The notes below the pieces were generated by a model, which was given only the letters and a program-made list of their open reading frames with translations, was not told where the DNA came from and made no database searches. The translations under genes and the position numbers were made by a program. This document shows, one piece after another, positions 57,010-64,000 of a stretch of 64,000 nt of DNA. Position 1 is the first letter of the stretch. Every line of letters begins with the position of its first letter. Source of the DNA: Actinomycetota bacterium (GTDB lineage Bacteria; Actinomycetota; UBA4738; HRBIN12); NCBI GenBank assembly GCA_005884925.1, contig VAYU01000068.1:1-64000 (forward strand), written 5' to 3'.

Positions 57010-57721
57010 TCCGGCACCGCTGCTGCAGGCTGTCGGCGTCTCTCGGACCTACCCGGGGACGGTCGAGGTCGTCGCCGTCCGCCATGCCTCGCTCGAGCTC
57101 CGGGCCAGGGACTTCACCCTCCTGATGGGTCCCAGCGGGTCGGGCAAGACCTCGTTCCTGGGGATGCTGGCGGGCTTCGACCCGCCCGACGAGGGTGAGG
57201 TTCGGTGGCGCGAGACGCCGTTCGCTCGGCTCGCGCGCGACGAGCTCCTGGCCATCCGGCGGACCGGGATGAGCGTGATCTTCCAGTCCTACGGCCTCCT
57301 GCCGTCGCTCACCGCCGCCGAGAACGTCGAGCTCCCGCTGCGGATCGGTGGGACCGGCCTGGACGAGGCGAGGACGCGGGCCACGGCGTGGCTCGAGCGC
57401 CTCGACCTCGGTCACCGCCTGGATCACCGGACCTTCGAGCTCTCGGGCGGCCAGCAGCAGCGCGTCGCCGTCGCCCGAGCGCTCGTCGTCGAACCCGAGG
57501 TGATCCTCGCCGACGAACCGATCGCCGAGGTCGACAGCGAGAACGCCGACCTGATCCTGTCCGCGCTCTGGGAGGTCGTGGTCCGGGACGGTGCCGTGCT
57601 CGCCGCGACGCACAACCCCGAGGCGCTGCGCTACGCGAACCGGGTGCTCCTGTTCCGAGATGGAGTGATCGAGGCGGAGGGGTCCCCCGACGAGGTGGCC
57701 GCGCAGCTCACGACCGACTGA
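56996..57721 (+). CDS. ABC transporter ATP-binding protein (second ATPase)
   Basis: LMGPSGSGKTSFLGMLAGFDPP; LSGGQQQRVAVARALVVEPEVILADEPIAEVDSE. Confidence 0.93.
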   Translation: MAVTDPAPLLQAVGVSRTYPGTVEVVAVRHASLELRARDFTLLMGPSGSGKTSFLGMLAGFDPPDEGEVRWRETPFARLARDELLAIRRTGMSVIFQSYGLLPSLTAAENVELPLRIGGTGLDEARTRATAWLERLDLGHRLDHRTFELSGGQQQRVAVARALVVEPEVILADEPIAEVDSENADLILSALWEVVVRDGAVLAATHNPEALRYANRVLLFRDGVIEAEGSPDEVAAQLTTD

Positions 57722-57730
57722 GCAGAGCGG

Positions 57731-58957
57731 TCAGGCGCGCGCCGGATCGAGCGTGCGCAGGTCGACCGCGGGGTCGATCAGCGCCGCTCGATCCGGCGCC
57801 ACCGCCCGGCGGATCAGCGGAAGGGACCTCCGAACGTCACGAGGCCAGTCGATGCTCACGCACGCCCGGAGCACCCCGGCTGGATCGAGGAAGAAGGCGC
57901 AGAACCGGCGCTCTTCGAGCGATCCTCGAAGGACCATGTCGTCGGTCAGCCGGACCCCGCCCATCTGGATCTCGGAGTCGTACTGATCCGACCAGAACCA
58001 GTGCGGGTCGTCGAACGGATCGTCGGATCCGAGCATCGCGCCGGCCACGTGCTCGCCCATCTTGATCGCGTTGTCGAAGTGCTCCACGCGGACCGTGCCG
58101 AAGACCGGATGATCGTGGGTCGCCACATCGCCGGCCGCGAACACGTTCGGGAACGCCGTTCGGAGCGTTGCGTCAACACGGATGCCGCCCAGCTCGTCGA
58201 GCCCCTCGCCGGCCATCACGTCGACGTTCGGCTCCGTGCCGATCCCCACCACGACGAGGTCGCACTCGATCGAACGACCCCGTTGGGTGATCACGCGCTC
58301 GACCCGACCCGCGCCCTCGAGCCGCTCGACGTTGTCCTCGAAGAGGATCTCCACCCCGTGATCACGGTGGATCAGCTCGAGCACCTTCCCGATCCGCGCG
58401 CCGAGGACCCGGAAGAGCGCGGTCTCGAAGATCTCGACGATCGTCACCTCGAGGCCGAGCTGGCGGAGCGAGGCCGCGACCTCCGCTCCGATGAAGCCCA
58501 TCCCAACGACCACGGCCCTGCTCGCGCCGCGAGCTCGGTCGCGGATCGCGTCGGCGTCCGGGATCCTCCGGAGCTGCAGCACCCCGTCGAGATCGGCGCC
58601 GGGCACGTCCAGGACCCGGTTCCGCACCCCGGTCGCGACGAGGGCCGAATCGAACGGGAGGCTTCCGCCGGCGCGGAAGGTGACGGTCATCTCTCGGGGA
58701 TCGACCCGCTCCACCGTCGCCTCCAGCCGGATCTCGATCCCCTGCTCGTCCCACCACCCGGGGGGCCGGACGAAGAGCTCCTCCGCTGGTTCCTCTCCCC
58801 GGAGGTATGCCTTGGACAACCCAGGACGCTCGTACGGCGCATGCGGTTCGTCGCCGAGCATGATCAGACGGCCATCGAAGCCCGACCCGCGGAGCGTGGC
58901 CGCCGCGGTGGCGCCCGTGAGCGACGCGCCGACGATGACGAAGGTCCGGTCGGCCAC
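57731..58957 (-). CDS. FAD-dependent ferredoxin/rubredoxin reductase-like protein
   Basis: FVIVGASLTGATAAATLRGSGFDGRLIMLGDEPHAPYERPGLSKAYL; VVVGMGFIGAEVAASLRQLGLEVTIVE; NVFAAGDVA. Confidence 0.9.
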   Translation of the reverse strand: MADRTFVIVGASLTGATAAATLRGSGFDGRLIMLGDEPHAPYERPGLSKAYLRGEEPAEELFVRPPGWWDEQGIEIRLEATVERVDPREMTVTFRAGGSLPFDSALVATGVRNRVLDVPGADLDGVLQLRRIPDADAIRDRARGASRAVVVGMGFIGAEVAASLRQLGLEVTIVEIFETALFRVLGARIGKVLELIHRDHGVEILFEDNVERLEGAGRVERVITQRGRSIECDLVVVGIGTEPNVDVMAGEGLDELGGIRVDATLRTAFPNVFAAGDVATHDHPVFGTVRVEHFDNAIKMGEHVAGAMLGSDDPFDDPHWFWSDQYDSEIQMGGVRLTDDMVLRGSLEERRFCAFFLDPAGVLRACVSIDWPRDVRRSLPLIRRAVAPDRAALIDPAVDLRTLDPARA

Positions 58958-58964
58958 GGAGGCG

Positions 58965-59276
58965 TCAGGCCTCGACCTGGATCTGACCGTCCTGCTCGCG
59001 GACGCCGTAGGTCTTGATCGGCTCGGTCGCCGGACCCTCGATGACCTCGCCCGTCTCCATGGAGAACATGCTGCCGTGGCATTCACACTGGATCGTCGTC
59101 CCGTCGATCTCCCCACCCATCGACAGGTTGCAGTGGCGGTGCGTGCAGATGTCACTGAACGCGTACAGCGTCGCGCCCGAACGCGCCACCGCGACCTCGG
59201 CGCCCTTCACCTCGAACGCCTTCGCCGCGCCCTCCTCGACGTCGCCGGTCGCGGCGACCGTGATGAACTCCGCCAT
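58965..59276 (-). CDS. Rieske-type [2Fe-2S] ferredoxin
   Basis: CTHRHCNLSMGGEIDGTTIQCECHGSMFSMETGEVIEGPATEPIKTYGV (CxH...CxxH). Confidence 0.92.
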   Translation of the reverse strand: MAEFITVAATGDVEEGAAKAFEVKGAEVAVARSGATLYAFSDICTHRHCNLSMGGEIDGTTIQCECHGSMFSMETGEVIEGPATEPIKTYGVREQDGQIQVEA

Positions 59277-59306
59277 CGTTCCCTCCTGGTCGTGGTCGTC
59301 CGAAGC

Positions 59307-60683
59307 CTACGCGGGAGCGGCCGAGGGCGGTCCTCCTGGCTGCGGATCGGGTCCGTCGGGTCCGTCGGGTCCTTCGGCTCCGTCGGCACCGTCGGCACGG
59401 TCGGCACGTGGACGGAGCGCGCGCCGCCTCGTCCGGACGCGCCAGACGTAGGTCCCCGCCAACGTCCCGTAGAAGACCGTCAGCACGACCATCCCCTGGC
59501 GGAACGAGATCGGGAGCAGGACCGGCACGAACGCGCCGGCGACCCAGGCCCCTTGGAAGAGCACCTCGTACCGGACGAACACCCGGCCCAGCGCTCCCTC
59601 GGGTGCGTGCCGTTGCATCAAGCTCGCGAACGCGAGACGTGCGAACTCCGAGGCCGCCCCGGCCGTGAGCGCATAGATCGCCAGCAACGGGACGCGGAAG
59701 AGCTCGGCGGCGACGAGCGCGCCGATCCCCGCCGAACACACGCTCGCGATCACGACCGCTTCCTCACGGGTGTGCGTGCGAAGGTTCGGAGCGACGATGT
59801 CCGCCAGGAACGTTCCCGTGATGCCCGCACCGGCGATCAGTGCGAAGACCCAGGGAGCCACCTCGGCGTCGCGGAGCGCGAACGCCATCAGGAACAGCAG
59901 GAAGCCGCCGGCCGCGCGGATCCCGATCGCGCCCGTCGCCGGGAGCGCGAGCTGGGGGATCCTGCCCCGTGTCGCCACGTCGCGCCGGGAGCGCGAAGGA
60001 TCGGCGAGCTTCCCCGGATGCGGCAAACGGAGCGTGCAGAGCGCCGAGGTCCCGTAGACGAGCGCGGCCGCTTCGATGGGACCGGCACCGCCGAAGGCTC
60101 TCAACGCGAGGAAGCCGACCGGCGCAGCCCCGATCGCGCCCGCGACGGCGATCCTGCCGAGTCGCGCGTTCGCGCGCATCAGCCCCTCCTCCCTCGAGGC
60201 GTAGGCCATCGTGAGCCCGTTCTTCACGAGCCCGTGGACCTTCGACAGGACGAGCATCAGCAGCACGACCGGGAAGAGCAGGTTCGAATCGAGCTGCGGC
60301 GCGAGGAACAGGGCAAGCAGGGATCGCCCGGCAGCTGCGGCGAACGTCACCGAGCGTCGCGGGCCGGCACGATCGAGGATCGGAACGATCAAGGGGCCCG
60401 CCAACGCGAGCGGGAGCACGGTGAGCCCGAGGAACAGCGCCACCCGGAGGCGCGAGTCCGCGACCGGCACGTGGAAGAAGATCGAGTCCGCGAGCGAGAT
60501 CGCCAGCAAGGCGTCACCCGCGACGCTCGTCAGATGGTTGAGACCGTAGGCGTCGATCGGATCCGGCGACCGCCACATGCGCTGCAGCGGGTACGCGATG
60601 AGGCCTTGGATGGCGCGCACGAAGCCGAGGAGCGCCAGCTGCCACAGCGGCAGGCGCCGTGGCTTCCGAGGGGTCGTCCCCAC
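59307..60683 (-). CDS. MFS-like multi-TM transporter with Gly/Pro/Asp-rich C-terminal tail
   Basis: multiple TM helices; tail RADRADGADGAEGPDGPDGPDPQPGG. Confidence 0.75.
   Translation of the reverse strand: MGTTPRKPRRLPLWQLALLGFVRAIQGLIAYPLQRMWRSPDPIDAYGLNHLTSVAGDALLAISLADSIFFHVPVADSRLRVALFLGLTVLPLALAGPLIVPILDRAGPRRSVTFAAAAGRSLLALFLAPQLDSNLLFPVVLLMLVLSKVHGLVKNGLTMAYASREEGLMRANARLGRIAVAGAIGAAPVGFLALRAFGGAGPIEAAALVYGTSALCTLRLPHPGKLADPSRSRRDVATRGRIPQLALPATGAIGIRAAGGFLLFLMAFALRDAEVAPWVFALIAGAGITGTFLADIVAPNLRTHTREEAVVIASVCSAGIGALVAAELFRVPLLAIYALTAGAASEFARLAFASLMQRHAPEGALGRVFVRYEVLFQGAWVAGAFVPVLLPISFRQGMVVLTVFYGTLAGTYVWRVRTRRRALRPRADRADGADGAEGPDGPDGPDPQPGGPPSAAPA
59350..59403. repeat. 9-bp tandem repeat, about 6 units
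   Basis: GGTCCGTCG GGTCCGTCG GGTCCTTCG GCTCCGTCG GCACCGTCG GCACGGTCG. Confidence 0.85.
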
Positions 60684-60690
60684 GTGGGAA

Positions 60691-62133
60691 CTACCCCCGC
60701 AGGCGCTCCCGGAGGAGCTCCTGCGCCACCTTCGGGTTCGCGGCGCCACCGGCCTTCTGCATCAGCTGCCCCACGAGGAAGCCGATGACCCCGTCCTTGC
60801 CGCCTCGGAACTTCTCGACCACATCGGGATGCTCGTCGATGACCTCGTCGGCGAAGGTTCCGAGGGTGTCCGTGTCGGAGACCTGCCGGAGCTTCAAGCG
60901 CTCGACGATCTCGGGGATCCCGGCGCCCGACGAGAACGCGTCCGCCAGCGCTTGCTTCGCTCCGGCCCCGGAGACGGTACCGTCGGCGACCAGGCGGACG
61001 ATGTCGGCGACGTGTCGCGCCGTCAGCGCCCCGTCGGATCCGGTCTCGTTCCGGAGTGCTGCGACGTCCTGCGTGATCCAGGTCGCCGCCGGCGCCGGAT
61101 CGGCGCCGGCGGCGACCGCCCCCTCGAAGAGCATCACGGAGGTCCGATCGGCGACGAGCACCCGGACGACCTCGGACCGCACGCCGAGCGCCTCGTAGCG
61201 GAGGCGGCGCGCTCGGGGAAGCTCGGGGAGGGTCGCTCGGATCTCCTCGACCCATCCGTCCGAGGGTTCCAGCGGGGGGATGTCCGGCTCGGGGAAGTAC
61301 CGGTAGTCGAAGGCCTCTTCCTTGGAACGCATCGAGGTCGTCATGCCGGAGCCCTCGTCCCAGTGCCGTGTCTCCTGCACCAGCCGCTCCCCCGCCTCCA
61401 TCGTCTGGATCTGTCGTTGCGCCTCGTAGAGCAACGCCCGCTCGAGGGATCGGATCGAGTTCATGTTCTTGATCTCGACCTTCGTTCCGAGGACCTCGGA
61501 CCCCGGCGGCCGGACGCTGATGTTGGCGTCGCAGCGCAGCGACCCCTCCTCCATCTTGACGTCGGAGACATCCAGCACCTCGAGCGTCGCGCGGAGCTCG
61601 CGGAGGTACGCCGCCGCCTCTTCCGCGGTGCGCATGTCCGGTTCGCTCACGCATTCGACGAGCGGAACGCCCGCGCGGTTGTAGTCGATCAGCGCGTACT
61701 CGGCTTCGTGGATGCGCCCGGACTCCGACCCGTGGGTCGTCTTGCCGGTGTCCTCCTCCATGTGCACGCGGGTGATCCCGACCCGCTTCGTCGACCCGTC
61801 CGCGAGATCGATGTCGAGATGGCCCCCGACGCAGATCGGGAGGTCGTACTGGCTGATCTGGTAGTTCTTCGGCATGTCCGGATAGAAGTAGTTCTTCCGG
61901 TGGAACAGCGAGTGGGGCGCGATCGCCGAGTCGAGGGCGAGGCCGATCTTCACGATGCGACGGATCGCCTCGGCGTTCGGGACCGGCAGGGACCCGGGAT
62001 GGCCCATGCAGACCGGGCACGTGTTCGTGTTTGGCTCTGCTCCGAAGACGTTGCGGCATCCGCAGAACATCTTGGTCTGGGTGTTGAGCTCGACGTGACA
62101 CTCGAGCCCGATCACCGTCTCCCACGAAGCCAT
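60691..62133 (-). CDS. gatB: Asp-tRNA(Asn)/Glu-tRNA(Gln) amidotransferase subunit B
   Basis: WETVIGLECHVELNTQTKMFCGC; NTNTCPVCMGHPGSLPVPN; YFYPDMPKNYQISQYDLPIC. Confidence 0.96.
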   Translation of the reverse strand: MASWETVIGLECHVELNTQTKMFCGCRNVFGAEPNTNTCPVCMGHPGSLPVPNAEAIRRIVKIGLALDSAIAPHSLFHRKNYFYPDMPKNYQISQYDLPICVGGHLDIDLADGSTKRVGITRVHMEEDTGKTTHGSESGRIHEAEYALIDYNRAGVPLVECVSEPDMRTAEEAAAYLRELRATLEVLDVSDVKMEEGSLRCDANISVRPPGSEVLGTKVEIKNMNSIRSLERALLYEAQRQIQTMEAGERLVQETRHWDEGSGMTTSMRSKEEAFDYRYFPEPDIPPLEPSDGWVEEIRATLPELPRARRLRYEALGVRSEVVRVLVADRTSVMLFEGAVAAGADPAPAATWITQDVAALRNETGSDGALTARHVADIVRLVADGTVSGAGAKQALADAFSSGAGIPEIVERLKLRQVSDTDTLGTFADEVIDEHPDVVEKFRGGKDGVIGFLVGQLMQKAGGAANPKVAQELLRERLRG

Positions 62134-62179
62134 GGCCGGGACAGCCTATCGAACGGCTTCCCACCCGTATCCTGGGCGG

Positions 62180-63147
62180 ATGTCCGAGCCGAGCTCACCC
62201 AGCGCGGCACGGATCTGGACCGGTCTCGGGGTCGTGTACTTCTTCTGGGGAACCACGTACCTGGCGATCGACCGGTCCAACCAGACGATCCAGCCGCTCG
62301 TCGGCCCCGCCGTTCGGTTCTGCGTGCGGGGGCGATCCTCATGGGCTGGAGCGGGATCAGGCGCGGTTGGCGCCGCCCGACCGCGAGGCAGTGGCGCTCG
62401 GCCGCCGTCGTCGGCTGCCTCCTCCTCCTCGGCGGCAACGCCTCGGTCGCCGTCGCGGAGCACCTGGGGGTCGACACCGGCATCGTCGCACTGATCATCG
62501 CGCTGGTTCCCATCTGGATCGCCCTGATCGACCGAGTCCTGCTGCGGAGCGCTCCTCTCGGGATCCGCGTCGTGGTCGGGCTGGTCGGTGGGTTCGGGGG
62601 CGCCGCGGCGCTCGTCGGCGGACAGGTCGCGGGACACGTCACCGTGCTCGGGTTGGTCGTGGCGATCGTCGCGTCGTTGTCGTGGGCGTGCGGGTCGCTC
62701 TATCAGCGCGGCGCGCCGATCGCGGACGACCCGTTGCAGTCGAGCGGGATGCAGCAGCTCGCGGGTGGCATCGCGATCGGGTTGGTCGCGCTCTTCGCCG
62801 GGCAGCTCGGCGACCTGCACCCGTCACAGGTCTCGCGCGACTCCATGCTCGCCCTGTTCTACCTGATCGTGTTCGGGTCGCTGCTCACGTTGTCGTGCTA
62901 CCTGTGGCTCCTGCGGGTGGCCCGGACCTCGCTCGTGAGCACGTACGCGTACGTGAACCCCGTGGTCGCGGTGTTCCTCGGGTGGCTCAGCCTCCACGAG
63001 CCGATCACCGCGCAGATCCTGGTGGCCGCGGCCGTGATCCTGGCGAGCGTCGCCCTGATCGTCTCGGCGGCCGGCGCGGCTCGCGACGGATCCTCAGGCG
63101 AGGACCGGCGGACGAAGGTCGAGGCCGAGATCGGCTTCGAGGGCTGA
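62180..63147 (+). pseudogene. EamA/DMT-family transporter with an apparent 1-nt frameshift at about 62319-62321
   Basis: MSEPSSPSAARIWTGLGVVYFFWGTTYLAIDRSNQTIQPLVGPAVRF then +1/-1 shift into RAGAILMGWSGIRRGWRRPTARQWRSAAVVGCLLLLGGNASVAVAEHLGVDTGIVALIIALVPIWIALIDR. Confidence 0.75.
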
Positions 63148-64000
63148 GGCCGCGCGCAGCAGGGTCCGCTCGCCCAGCACGGGAGCGGTCAGCTGCAGTC
63201 CGACCGGGAGCCCCTGCGCATCGGTGCCGCACGGGACGCTGATCGCGGGCATCCCGGAGAGGTTAGCCGGGATCGTGAAGATGTCGTTCAGGTACATCGC
63301 CATCGGATCGTCCACCTTCGCACCGATCGGGAACGCGGTCGTGGGTGACGTGGGCGAGACGAGCATGTCGAAGCCCTCGAAGGCGGTTTCGTAGTCGCGG
63401 ATGATCAGCGTCCGGACCTTCTGCGCCTGTCCGTAGTACGCCTCGTAGTACCCGGCCGACAGGGCGTACGTCCCGAGCATCACGCGACGCTTGACCTCAG
63501 CGCCGAACCCCTGGCCGCGCGTCTCGGACATCATCGCGATGCTGTCGGCGTGCGCTCCGCCCGCCCGGAAGCCGTACCGCACGCCGTCGTAGCGCGCGAG
63601 GTTCGAGGAGCACTCGCTCGGCGCGATCAGGTAGTACGCGGACAGCGCGTACTCCGCGTGGGGCAGATGCGCCTCCGCGATGTCGGCACCGAGCGCGGCC
63701 AGGCGGTCGACGGCGGCCCCGACGGCCGCGCGAACGCCGGGCTCGACGCCCTCACCGGATGCCTCGGCGACCACGCCGATCCGCAGACCCGACACCCCGT
63801 CGTCGAGGCCCGCCGTGTAGTCGAGCCGGTCGCCGTCAAGGCTCGTGGCGTCGCGCGGGTCCTTCCCGCCGAGCGTGGACAGCAGCGTCGCGGCGTCCCG
63901 GACGCTCCGCGTCAGCGTGCCGACCGTGTCGAGCGAGGACGCGAACGCGATCAGCCCGTACCGGCTGATCAGCCCGTACGTCGGCTTCAGCCCGACCACG
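63094..64000 (-). CDS. gatA: Asp-tRNA(Asn)/Glu-tRNA(Gln) amidotransferase subunit A (C-terminal part; N-terminus beyond window)
   Basis: VVGLKPTYGLISRYGLIAFASSLDTVGTLTRSVRDAA; LVSPTSPTTAFPIGAKVDDPMAMYLNDIFTIPANLSGMPAISVPCG. Confidence 0.94.
   Translation of the reverse strand, partial: VVGLKPTYGLISRYGLIAFASSLDTVGTLTRSVRDAATLLSTLGGKDPRDATSLDGDRLDYTAGLDDGVSGLRIGVVAEASGEGVEPGVRAAVGAAVDRLAALGADIAEAHLPHAEYALSAYYLIAPSECSSNLARYDGVRYGFRAGGAHADSIAMMSETRGQGFGAEVKRRVMLGTYALSAGYYEAYYGQAQKVRTLIIRDYETAFEGFDMLVSPTSPTTAFPIGAKVDDPMAMYLNDIFTIPANLSGMPAISVPCGTDAQGLPVGLQLTAPVLGERTLLRAASALEADLGLDLRPPVLA

Noticed and set aside
58491-60788. 765-aa plus-strand ORF
   Set aside because: Antisense to reductase, Rieske and MFS genes; high-GC shadow frame.
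60577-62180. N-terminal half of the 856-aa plus-strand ORF
   Set aside because: Antisense to gatB; only the C-terminal part corresponds to the DMT transporter.
1-64000. CRISPR arrays, rRNA operons, complete prophage, insertion sequences with transposase
   Set aside because: No regularly spaced repeats, rRNA-like sequence, phage structural genes or transposase motifs were seen by eye.

Overview
High-GC, densely coded bacterial chromosome segment. Gene content and order look actinobacterial, and no lineage was assigned by search. Housekeeping backbone: HU (cut by the left edge), tRNA-Gln(CUG), NADP-isocitrate dehydrogenase, tRNA-Glu(CUC), gltX, FAH hydrolase, ilvE, FAD oxidoreductase, MFS, serA, gatB and gatA (cut by the right edge). 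Interspersed blocks: (1) a decayed integrative island at the tRNA-Glu 3' end (about 2939-8069) with three att-like copies, a truncated tyrosine integrase, a second integrase remnant and a partly duplicated cassette of very small proteins; (2) two large STAND/AAA-TPR signalling ATPases (cyclase-AAA-TPR and DUF4062-NB-ARC-TPR); (3) a catabolic region (two FAH hydrolases, ADC-like protein, two P450s, MetE-like enzyme, AADC-like decarboxylase, GS-like ligase, homoprotocatechuate-type dioxygenase and aldehyde dehydrogenase); (4) a C1-transfer-like cluster with two paralogous GcvT-family proteins; (5) ABC exporter and Rieske/reductase genes. Most distinctive observations: the tandem tRNA-Glu island with its duplicated micro-protein cassette, a ClpC N-domain-GNAT fusion next to icd, a perfect 17-bp intragenic hairpin in a GH76-like gene, and a cluster of TGAAC-N3-GTTCA dyads upstream of the GcvT/oxidoreductase run. 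All function calls are from reading translations by eye; no database search was run.
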